Positions 42,410-49,716 of a stretch of DNA of 64,000 bases are shown here, in pieces. Made by a program: the position numbers and the translations under genes. How positions within the stretch are numbered: the stretch's first letter is position 1; each line of letters begins with the position of its first letter. Where the stretch lies: assembly GCA_934090685.1 (NCBI GenBank), contig CAKOJN010000001.1:1-64000 (forward strand), given 5' to 3'. A model generated the notes under the pieces. The model had not been told where the DNA came from. It did no database searches and worked only from the letters and a program-made list of their open reading frames with translations. This DNA comes from an uncultured Bacilli bacterium (GTDB lineage Bacteria; Bacillota_I; Bacilli_A; RF39; UBA660).

Positions 42410-43849
42410 CTATTTCTCACTAAATTTTTTTATCATTTGTTTAGCTCTTACAGTTTGTGCTTTATCCATCCAATCTTCTTTTGGCCCAAATGATAATTCA
42501 TCTGTTATAATTCTAACTCTATCTTTATTTTTTAAAACATAATCAACTTGAACTAACTCATCATTTACAAATCCACCTACCATAGCATCTGCAGCTTTCC
42601 TATCTGTTGAATATGCGAAATCTATTAATGTTGAACCTTTTGGTAATTCAATTATTTTTCCCTTAGTAGTATATACATATACTTTATCCGAAAATAATTC
42701 ATTCTTAACTTGACTTACAAACTCTTGATTATCTCCAAATATAGAATTAATTTCTATAAGTGAACTAAAGAATTGAAACTTTTCTTTCAAATCTTGCTGC
42801 ATTATATCTCTTGCCTTTCCTTTTTTAGAATCCCAATATGCTGTAAGTCCAAATGACGCTACTTTATCCATATTAAATGTTCTAATTTGAGTTTGAACAA
42901 GCCTATCATTGGGTCCAAATACAGTTGTATGTAAACTACTATACATATTAGTTTTAGGATTACATATATAATCTTTAAATCTTTCATTAATCGGATGATA
43001 TTCACTATGGACTATTCCTAATGTTTTATAACAATTATCTATTTCATCTACCATTATTTTTAATGCAAGTAAATCATGAATATCAGATAATTTATGTCCT
43101 TCATTTAATCTTTTATAAATTCCATAAATGTTTTTTGTTCTAACCTTTATTTCATTTGGAATATTTCTATCAGATAATAATCTTTCTATTTTATATAACA
43201 TTTCTTGAAGACAAGGTATGCATTCATTCTCTAATTCTTCCTTTTTATCTTTTATTCTCAAATATACTTCTGGTTTCAAGTATTGAAGTGACAAATCTTC
43301 AAGTTCAGATTTAATCCTATAAGCACCAATACAATAAGCAAGTGGTACAAATATTTCCATAGTTTCAAGTGCATTTTCCTTTTGTTTAAATTCTGATTTA
43401 AACTGTAATGTTCTCATATTATGAAGCCTATCAGCAAGTTTAATTATAATTATTCTTACATCCTCAGTTATTCCAGTTATAATTTTTCTCGTATTGGCAT
43501 AATTTTGATCTTGCTTTGAAGAAAAATTCATTTTAGATAATTTTGTTACCCCATCAACTAATAAAGCAATATTTTGATTAAAATCATGTGCGATATCTTC
43601 TTTTTTTATATGTGTGTCTTCTAAGGTATCATGTAATAGTCCAGCACACACAGTATCCCTATCAGCATGCATTTCAGCAAGTATATAAGCTACATTTAAT
43701 GGATGAACAATATAAGGTTCTCCGCTTTGTCTAAATTGACCATCATGTAAGTCTTTAGCGTATAAATATGCTTCCCTGATAACATCAACTTCTTCAGGAT
43801 TATAATCTCTTATTATATCAAGCAAATCTTCATAAGTAATCTCTTCCAC
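42410..43849 (-). CDS. RelA/SpoT-type (p)ppGpp enzyme ending after the TGS domain
   Basis: An RSH enzyme of about 480 residues. The HD hydrolase domain has VHPLNVAYILAEM and LLHDTLEDT. The synthetase domain contains KLSDIHDLLALKIMV, ERFKDYICNPKTNMYSSLHTTV and VQTQIRTFNMD. A TGS domain follows (VYVYTTKGKIIELPKGSTLIDFAY). It stops there, whereas long RSH proteins (about 730 residues) continue through helical, zinc-finger and ACT domains, so ribosome and amino-acid sensing parts are missing. The start is GTG 43849 after GGAGGTGAG; the frame is open further upstream only because it reads through the leader terminator. Confidence 0.93.
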   Translation of the reverse strand: MEEITYEDLLDIIRDYNPEEVDVIREAYLYAKDLHDGQFRQSGEPYIVHPLNVAYILAEMHADRDTVCAGLLHDTLEDTHIKKEDIAHDFNQNIALLVDGVTKLSKMNFSSKQDQNYANTRKIITGITEDVRIIIIKLADRLHNMRTLQFKSEFKQKENALETMEIFVPLAYCIGAYRIKSELEDLSLQYLKPEVYLRIKDKKEELENECIPCLQEMLYKIERLLSDRNIPNEIKVRTKNIYGIYKRLNEGHKLSDIHDLLALKIMVDEIDNCYKTLGIVHSEYHPINERFKDYICNPKTNMYSSLHTTVFGPNDRLVQTQIRTFNMDKVASFGLTAYWDSKKGKARDIMQQDLKEKFQFFSSLIEINSIFGDNQEFVSQVKNELFSDKVYVYTTKGKIIELPKGSTLIDFAYSTDRKAADAMVGGFVNDELVQVDYVLKNKDRVRIITDELSFGPKEDWMDKAQTVRAKQMIKKFSEK

Positions 43850-43865
43850 AATAATCTCACCTCCT

Positions 43866-43909
43866 ATAAAAAAAGCGGCAAGTCGGCCAAAAGGCTCAAA
43901 CTTGTCGCT
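43866..43909 (-). terminator. Attenuator-like terminator directly before the RSH gene
   Basis: AGCGACAAGT and ACTTGCCGCT (43900-43909 and 43874-43883) plus an inner GCC-TTTT-GGC form a long hairpin followed by seven T's on the minus strand, ending just before the RSH ribosome site. The stop codon of the leader ORF (43896-43898) lies just after the 5' arm. Confidence 0.85.
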
Positions 43910-44009
43910 CAGTGTCAGAACAGTTAATGCAGCATATAAAACCAGAGAAATTGAAGCAAATTTCATTTGAAGTAGATTTAGTAATTGCTTTTCTAGTTTT
44001 ATCTTGCAT
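43896..44009 (-). CDS. 37-codon leader ORF upstream of the RSH gene
   Basis: A short ORF starting at ATG 44009-44007 with a very strong ribosome site GGAGGG (44018-44013) behind a consensus promoter. The product starts MQDKTRKAITKSTSNEI and continues with a Cys/Phe/Asn-rich segment (CFNFSGFICCINC, five Cys) to SDTERQV. It ends inside the terminator hairpin, so translation would decide whether the hairpin forms. An overlapping frame from 43966 (MKFASISLVLYAALTVLTL) is hydrophobic and continuous with the RSH frame but has no ribosome site. I recognise neither peptide. Confidence 0.6.
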   Translation of the reverse strand: MQDKTRKAITKSTSNEICFNFSGFICCINCSDTERQV

Positions 44010-44041
44010 AAACCCTCCGAAAAAAATTAATATTGAAATTA

Positions 44042-44070
44042 ATTTTACTATCAATATTTTTACATGTCAA
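44042..44070 (-). promoter_or_regulatory. Promoter of the RSH leader transcript
   Basis: Consensus TTGACA (44070-44065), 17 bp, TAAAAT (44047-44042) on the minus strand. Transcription would start near 44035. Confidence 0.8.
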
Positions 44071-44144
44071 TACTTTTTTTATTTATTTTTTATTTATTTT
44101 TTAATATTATACACTAACTTAAATAATATTCATATAAAAAAGAA

Positions 44145-44234
44145 ATGCTTTGTTCCGCTTTCCAGTTTATATGGTGTATTAAAAATACGCTTAGTCCACA
44201 GACCAATATAAATCTGTCTACCATGGCAAAGCAT
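44145..44234 (-). ncRNA. Candidate cloverleaf-like structured RNA
   Basis: A 90-base intergenic segment folds into nested perfect helices: ATGCTTTG (44145-44152) with CAAAGCAT (44227-44234); ATGGT (44171-44175) with ACCAT (44220-44224); GTATT (44176-44180) with AATAC (44184-44188); ACAGA (44198-44202) with TCTGT (44213-44217). The strand is uncertain. The minus strand is preferred because the closing stem is followed there by TTCTTTTTT, like a terminator. No ORF is present. It does not match SRP RNA, 6S RNA, tmRNA or a riboswitch that I know. Confidence 0.5.
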
Positions 44235-44301
44235 ATAATATTTTCAATAAGGCTACTGTACCACAAAATGATATAGTAAGTCAGTAATATTATATTAAAA
44301 G

Positions 44302-44325
44302 AAAAAAACTGCTTAAGCAGTTTTA
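44302..44325 (-). terminator. Terminator after tRNA-Arg
   Basis: The palindrome ACTGCTTAAGCAGT (44308-44321) is followed on the minus strand by seven T's. Confidence 0.85.
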
Positions 44326-44334
44326 TATTCAATA

Positions 44335-44411
<77 letters not shown>

Positions 44412-44465
44412 AACTTGAAATTACTAATAAAGTATACAACATTATTTAGTATTTTTCAAGTATTT

Positions 44466-45395
44466 TTAATTATTTTTTGTAATAGTTGCTATGTTATTTT
44501 TATCTTTAGTACTAAAAACTACTTCTTTAACATTATAATTATCAAAAATAGACTGTGCTATAGCATACTTAACTTCTTCTAAAACAACTGACTTTTCTTT
44601 ATCTAAAATAAATTCATTAAATATTAAATTCATCTTATCATCAGTCACTTCATGACTAACAACTTCCAAATTATTAGGTATATAACTATTTAAATTATAT
44701 TGTGCATTAACTATACTTTTTAACTCTTCTATAATTATATCAATTTTTTCACTAGTAGTATTCATAACCTTAGTAATTGGTACTAAATATTCAATATCAT
44801 CATAACTTTTATTAAAATAAACAGTAGTCTTTGTTATATTATTCAAACTATCTAAATCATACTTTTTATTTATACCATAACCTCTATTTAATGGATAAGG
44901 TATTTCTTTATTACTTTTAGGAAGAATTTTAAGTGGTTCTTTATTAATTGATAAATAGATATTATCTATACCATTAATATCTGTTATTGTATAAACAATA
45001 CTTTCTATCATTAATTCTTCATTATACTTACTTACATTTAATATATCCTTTGAAAAATCAATATATACATTATTCTTATCTACTTTTATACTATTAACTT
45101 TTGTATTCTTTGGTATTATAGGACTAAAACTATTAAGTTCATCACTTCCATTAATAAGAATATCTAACTTTTTATTTACTAAATCAACTATATTATCATA
45201 ACTTGCATACTCTATCATTCTACCTAAATAATAATCTTTATCCATTAAATACACTACTACTTCTTTCTTATCACCTATACTTTTATCTATTTTAACTTCA
45301 CTTTCTGGAGTACTTGGTACTAAATAAAACATCAAAATCAAGAAAAGAGAAACAGATGTTACACATATCTTATTTATTGTATATTTTTTTATCAT
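44466..45395 (-). CDS. GerM-domain membrane-anchored protein
   Basis: A 309-residue protein with an N-terminal membrane helix (ICVTSVSLFLILMFYLVP) and two GerMN-like domains. The first contains LINGSDELNSFSPIIPKNTKVNSIKVDKNNVYIDFSKDIL and IVYTITDINGIDNIYLSINKEP, and the second has EELKSIVNAQYNLNSYIPNNLEVV. GerM is a sporulation/germination and cell-envelope protein of Firmicutes. It is followed upstream by a GerE-like gene, matching their closeness in Bacillus. Confidence 0.8.
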   Translation of the reverse strand: MIKKYTINKICVTSVSLFLILMFYLVPSTPESEVKIDKSIGDKKEVVVYLMDKDYYLGRMIEYASYDNIVDLVNKKLDILINGSDELNSFSPIIPKNTKVNSIKVDKNNVYIDFSKDILNVSKYNEELMIESIVYTITDINGIDNIYLSINKEPLKILPKSNKEIPYPLNRGYGINKKYDLDSLNNITKTTVYFNKSYDDIEYLVPITKVMNTTSEKIDIIIEELKSIVNAQYNLNSYIPNNLEVVSHEVTDDKMNLIFNEFILDKEKSVVLEEVKYAIAQSIFDNYNVKEVVFSTKDKNNIATITKNN

Positions 45396-45419
45396 ACTAA
45401 ATATTATTCTCTATATATA

Positions 45420-45446
45420 AAAAAATGACTTTAAAAGTCATTTTTA
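45420..45446. terminator. Terminator between the GerE-like and GerM-like genes
   Basis: ATGACTTT and AAAGTCAT arms (45425-45441) with A- and T-runs; it lies at the GerE-like stop codon. Confidence 0.7.
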
Positions 45447-45650
45447 TAATGATATTTCTCCTAACTTTAAAAGTTCAATAACAGCTCCAGCTCTTCCCTT
45501 ACATCCGAGTTTCTGCATAGCGTTAGATACATGATTTCTTACAGTTTTTTCACTTATTCCTAATATATTAGCTATTTCTCTAGTTGTTTTATTTTGAACT
45601 AATAACTCAAAAACAGCTTTTTCTCTTTTAGTTAGTATATTACCTGTCAT
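45444..45650 (-). CDS. GerE/LuxR-type HTH regulator
   Basis: A 68-residue protein consisting solely of a LuxR-type helix-turn-helix: LTKREKAVFELLVQNKTTREIANILGISEKTVRNHVSNAMQKLGCKGRAGAVIELLKLG. This single-domain form is the layout of GerE, the late mother-cell sporulation regulator. The start at 45650 has AAGAGGG upstream. Its location beside GerM- and SpoIIIAH-like genes supports a GerE-related origin; the targets here are unknown. Confidence 0.85.
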   Translation of the reverse strand: MTGNILTKREKAVFELLVQNKTTREIANILGISEKTVRNHVSNAMQKLGCKGRAGAVIELLKLGEISL

Positions 45651-45743
45651 AATACCCTCTTCCCTCTCATTAACATATATTTTATTCACTATCCTAAAGT
45701 AATGTATGAATAATTATAAAATATGTGAAAGAAAAAAGCCTAT

Positions 45744-46235
45744 TTATGACTCAAACTTAATAGTTATATTTTTCTTTTCTTTAAATTCCTCTTGTATACT
45801 TCTCATTATTTTATTAGCAAGTTCACTATTATGTTCACTAGATGATATAGTAACTTTAATATTATCATTATTTATTTCAATGAAAGATTTAATTTTAAAA
45901 TCATTTAAGATCTTATCTTCTAAATAAGTTTCTTTTCCCTTTGCTAAATTTAATAATTGTAATTCTTCAAAAGCACTATTCTTTTCCTCACTAGTTAAAG
46001 ATGACGATGTTAATTTATCTTGTAGTTCACTCATAGTAGTTTCAATCTTTTCATTCCTTTTAACTCTTAATGCCACTAACTTATCATTTTCACTAACTTT
46101 GACATCTACTGTTTTATTAACTTCCTTAGCTTTATTATCACTAAATATTTCACTTGGAAGTGTTATATAGTAAATACCTAACACTAATATTAAAGAAAAC
46201 AAAGTCAAAAACCATAAATTCTTTCTATTTATCAT
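45744..46235 (-). CDS. SpoIIIAH-like membrane protein
   Basis: A 163-residue protein with an N-terminal membrane helix (NLWFLTLFSLILVLGIYYITLP), a charged linker and a C-terminal domain similar to SpoIIIAH (LQDKLTSSSLTSEEKNSAFEELQLLNLAKGKETYLEDKI, then VTISSSEHNSELANKIMRSIQEEF). In spore formers SpoIIIAH forms the forespore channel with SpoIIQ. Here it stands alone without the spoIIIA operon. Confidence 0.8.
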   Translation of the reverse strand: MINRKNLWFLTLFSLILVLGIYYITLPSEIFSDNKAKEVNKTVDVKVSENDKLVALRVKRNEKIETTMSELQDKLTSSSLTSEEKNSAFEELQLLNLAKGKETYLEDKILNDFKIKSFIEINNDNIKVTISSSEHNSELANKIMRSIQEEFKEKKNITIKFES

Positions 46236-46282
46236 ATTTCACCTCTGATATATATTATTAAAAAGAAATGAAAATTATAACA

Positions 46283-46318
46283 AGAAAAAAACACTATTTG
46301 TAATAGTTTAGTGTTTTC
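46283..46318 (-). terminator. Terminator after the HPt-receiver gene
   Basis: AAACACTA and TAGTGTTT arms with a T-run on the minus strand, overlapping the gene's 3' end. Confidence 0.7.
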
Positions 46319-47073
46319 TCAATAATTCTTCTAATATCTCTTTCATTAAATGGTTTAGTTAGTAAATCAACTATTGGATAATTAAATACATTTTTAACAG
46401 AATCAGTTGTATCATTACCAGTTATTATAGATACAGGCATTTTATAAAATAAATTATTTTTTTGGAAATAATCCAATACTTCAAACCCATTAACATTTGG
46501 CATGTTTAGATCAAGTAAACAACACTTTATTCTATCAGCATTTCCACCATTTATTATTTCTATTGCTTTAGCACCATCATTAGCAATATATACATCATAT
46601 TTATTATCAAATATTTTTTTAATAAAGTTAGCAACAAGATTAGAGTCATCAATAACTAATATTGCTTCATCTTTAACTACGCTTGTCATATCTTCCATAA
46701 TGTCTTCAGTAGTATCCATGCCTAAATATTGTTTAGATATTTTAATAATTCTTTTGGCTTCATTTAATAATGTTTGATAATTATTGTAGATGTACATTAA
46801 ATCATTAGCTTTTGCTTTTAATTCAAATTGATAAGATAAATCTGCTAAAGTTGTAAAACCTAAATAACTTGCATCACTTTTAAGTGAATGTACTTCATTA
46901 GCATAATTTTGTAAATCTGCTGTTTCTCTGTATCTTTTTAAATTAGCAAGTTTAGCATCTACTAATTGTAAAAAGTCTCTTAAAGTCGCATCATACATTT
47001 CCATATCACCAAAAAGTTCTAGACTTTTACTTACATTTACACCATTGTTAGTTAATAAATTAACATCATTCAT
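46294..47073 (-). CDS. HPt-receiver phosphorelay protein
   Basis: A 259-residue protein with an N-terminal histidine phosphotransfer domain (EVHSLKSDASYLGF, phospho-His 62) and a C-terminal receiver (AILVIDDSNLV acidic pair, phospho-Asp in CCLLDLNMPNVNGF, Lys in LLTKPFNERD). There is no output domain. With the hybrid kinase at 47856 it could form a His-Asp-His-Asp relay. HPt before receiver in one chain without a kinase is uncommon. Confidence 0.88.
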   Translation of the reverse strand: MNDVNLLTNNGVNVSKSLELFGDMEMYDATLRDFLQLVDAKLANLKRYRETADLQNYANEVHSLKSDASYLGFTTLADLSYQFELKAKANDLMYIYNNYQTLLNEAKRIIKISKQYLGMDTTEDIMEDMTSVVKDEAILVIDDSNLVANFIKKIFDNKYDVYIANDGAKAIEIINGGNADRIKCCLLDLNMPNVNGFEVLDYFQKNNLFYKMPVSIITGNDTTDSVKNVFNYPIVDLLTKPFNERDIRRIIEKTLNYYK

Positions 47074-47144
47074 ATTATCACTCTACCCTTGATTTAATTA
47101 TACCATATATTAACAAGAGTTCAAGTTTTTTTACACTCAAAATG

Positions 47145-47795
47145 TTAATTTAATGTCATAACAAGACCTTTTTCTTCTTCTTCATTTTTAAAGTCTTTTA
47201 TAGTATTAATATTATAACAAAATACTATAACATCTTCATCGCCAAGAATATATGTAATACCAGATTCATCACATAAATATTTAAGTAAAGAATAATTAAT
47301 ATTTTTAACTGTTTTTTTGCACTTAGCAATACCAGTAAAATAACTAGACTTCATTTCTTTTAATAAATCCTTAGTAATCTCATCAAATAAAGACATAGTA
47401 TTTATTCTTACTAATTGAGATTCATAATTGCCTTCTGTTATTCCATATAACAAAGTGTTTTTAAAATCATTATTATCTTTATCATTTAGATTTTCAAGCG
47501 AATATTTAAAATATAATCTAAATAAACCCTTTCCTTCATCAACAAAAAAATCGAATGATAATTCAATATTATCTTCTTTACATAATTTATTTAATAAACC
47601 TAAATCTATATTATGTGATAAACATATATTTTCATAATCAATATATTTCCTATCTTCACTAAATAATACACAAGCATCATATTTTCTTGCTAGTATTGAC
47701 TTAGTTTCTTCATATAATCTTATTGTTTTAGTATTACTTGTTTCCTCATTTCTATTCTCTTCTAATGCTTTAATTTGTTCTAAAAAACTCATTAA
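47145..47795 (-). CDS. Unknown cytosolic protein of the phosphorelay locus, 216 residues
   Basis: No family recognised. The start MSFLEQIKALEENRN at 47795 has GGGGAG upstream. It is an acidic soluble protein with alpha/beta character (LFRLYFKYSLENL; ITYILGDEDVIVFCYNI) and no motifs of known signalling domains. It lies between the hybrid kinase and the HPt-receiver gene, so it may modulate or read out that system. Confidence 0.7.
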   Translation of the reverse strand, partial: LMSFLEQIKALEENRNEETSNTKTIRLYEETKSILARKYDACVLFSEDRKYIDYENICLSHNIDLGLLNKLCKEDNIELSFDFFVDEGKGLFRLYFKYSLENLNDKDNNDFKNTLLYGITEGNYESQLVRINTMSLFDEITKDLLKEMKSSYFTGIAKCKKTVKNINYSLLKYLCDESGITYILGDEDVIVFCYNINTIKDFKNEEEEKGLVMTLN

Positions 47796-47855
47796 TATCT
47801 CCCCTTTCATGTGGCTTTATATTATAACATAGTTTATTCAAAAAATAAAGAAGTA

Positions 47856-49676
47856 TTAACTCAAATACTTCTTCATAACTCTATTTAGTTCTAATTGTTC
47901 AATTGGTTTAGCAAGGTAATCATCAAATCCCTCACTTAGATATTGTTCTCTCATCCCAGTAATTGCATTAGCTGTTAGTATTACTACTGGTGTATTGAAT
48001 CCTTCTATTTCTTTTAGTTTAACAAATGTTTCTCCACCAGTCATTTTAGGCATCATATCATCTAATAATATTAAATCATATTTATTTGTATTAACTTTAT
48101 CTAAACATTCTTGCCCTGACATAACACTTTCTATTGTTACATTATATTTTGCAAGTAATCTTTCTGCTACTTTTATATTAAGTAAGTTATCATCTACTAC
48201 AAGAACTTTCTTTCCATGAGCATCTATTATTTGTTCTGTTTGTACAGGTTTCTTATTTTTAGCTTTTTCTAATTCTTCACCTTCAAGAATCTTTTGATCT
48301 ACTCTAATTATAAATTTACTTCCTGAACCATACTCACTTTGAACATTAATATTTCCATGCATTAATTCAACTAACTTTTTAGTAATCGCAAGCCCAAGTC
48401 CAGTTCCTTCTACTGAAGTTTCTTTTTCTACTCCCAATCTATCAAACTTACTAAATAATTTATCTATATTCTCTTTTTTAATACCAATACCTGAATCTTG
48501 TACTGTTATTACTAATTTAACTTTATCTTCTTTAATTTTACCTGATATATTAAGCATCATGTATCCAGAATTAGTATATTTAACTGCATTTGTTAATAAA
48601 TTTATTATTACTTGTTTTAAACGTGTCGCATCTCCATATAAATATTCAGGTATATTTTTATCATATGAATATTTAAAGTCAAGAGGTTTCTCTCCTAATC
48701 TAGCTTTTGTTAATAACACAAGTTCATCAAACATATCCCTAAAATTATATGGTGTCTCTATTATCTCTAGTTTATTAGCCTCTATTTTAGATATATCTAA
48801 TATACCATTTACGAGTTCAAGTAAGTTTTCACTTGCCATCACTATATTTCTAACATCACCTTTAGCAGAATCATTTATATCTTCTTCTAAAAGTCCATTA
48901 CTAAATCCCATGATTGCATTCAAAGGTGTTCTTATTTCATGTGACATACTACTTAAAAACTCACTTTTAGCATGATTAGCTTTATCTGCTTGTTCTTTTG
49001 CTACCTCTAATTGTTTTATCATTTTAACATCAGGATTTTCGATGGTAAAATACATTAAGAAAGTTACAAACACTTGCATAGACGTAATCAAAAGCAATCC
49101 AGGATACATTTTTTGAACAACTATTACAACAGTACCAAATATTAAATATAAATATAATGGTAAATATTTTTTATTTTTAAAGTTTTTATTTTTAAGTAAA
49201 TAATAACAACAAGTAATTACGAAAAAAGATGACATAATATACACGAAATTTGCTGCGGGACCATATGTATATACTACTTTATTAACGTTATAAAATTCTA
49301 CAGGAAGTAATGCTATTACAAGATAAGAAATTGGAACAATAAATATAAATGCTTTTTTTATATTAGTATATTTTTTCTCACCCTTAACTCTTTTTACAGA
49401 TACTATGTAGTTATAAGATGTAAAGAAAAAGGCCCAAGCAACAAAACATACAAGCAATAATTTAGATACTACCATATTTAACACGAGAATAGTATTACTA
49501 TTAATTATTGTAAAATAATTTGTAATAGCAAATATGTTTGTCAAAAGAGAAACAACAACTAATGCACTATATATCTTTGTTTCATAATTATCTGCTCTAT
49601 TCTTTCTGAAATAAACAATATTCAATAGTATAATATAAAATAAACTACATATTGTAAAAAAATTATTAGACATCAC
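47856..49676 (-). CDS. Hybrid sensor histidine kinase with receiver
   Basis: A 606-residue kinase with about seven N-terminal membrane helices (residues 1-225), HisKA with phospho-His in EFLSSMSHEIRTPLNAIMGF, and HATPase_c with N-box QVIINLLTNAVKYT, G1 DSGIGI and G2 GTGLGLAI. A C-terminal receiver follows (VLVVDDNLLNIKVAERLL, phospho-Asp in LILLDDMMPKMTG). The sensory membrane module is of the 7TM type. It is expected to pass phosphate to the HPt protein encoded downstream. Confidence 0.95.
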   Translation of the reverse strand: MMSNNFFTICSLFYIILLNIVYFRKNRADNYETKIYSALVVVSLLTNIFAITNYFTIINSNTILVLNMVVSKLLLVCFVAWAFFFTSYNYIVSVKRVKGEKKYTNIKKAFIFIVPISYLVIALLPVEFYNVNKVVYTYGPAANFVYIMSSFFVITCCYYLLKNKNFKNKKYLPLYLYLIFGTVVIVVQKMYPGLLLITSMQVFVTFLMYFTIENPDVKMIKQLEVAKEQADKANHAKSEFLSSMSHEIRTPLNAIMGFSNGLLEEDINDSAKGDVRNIVMASENLLELVNGILDISKIEANKLEIIETPYNFRDMFDELVLLTKARLGEKPLDFKYSYDKNIPEYLYGDATRLKQVIINLLTNAVKYTNSGYMMLNISGKIKEDKVKLVITVQDSGIGIKKENIDKLFSKFDRLGVEKETSVEGTGLGLAITKKLVELMHGNINVQSEYGSGSKFIIRVDQKILEGEELEKAKNKKPVQTEQIIDAHGKKVLVVDDNLLNIKVAERLLAKYNVTIESVMSGQECLDKVNTNKYDLILLDDMMPKMTGGETFVKLKEIEGFNTPVVILTANAITGMREQYLSEGFDDYLAKPIEQLELNRVMKKYLS

Positions 49677-49716
49677 AACCCACTCACCTATTCTTTCTTA
49701 ATTATAAGTTAAATTT

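Noticed and set aside
43850..43966. Hydrophobic N-terminal extension of the RSH enzyme from ATG 43966
   Set aside because: It would be translated through the terminator hairpin with no ribosome site at its ATG, while GGAGGTGAG precedes GTG 43849; kept only as an alternative reading.
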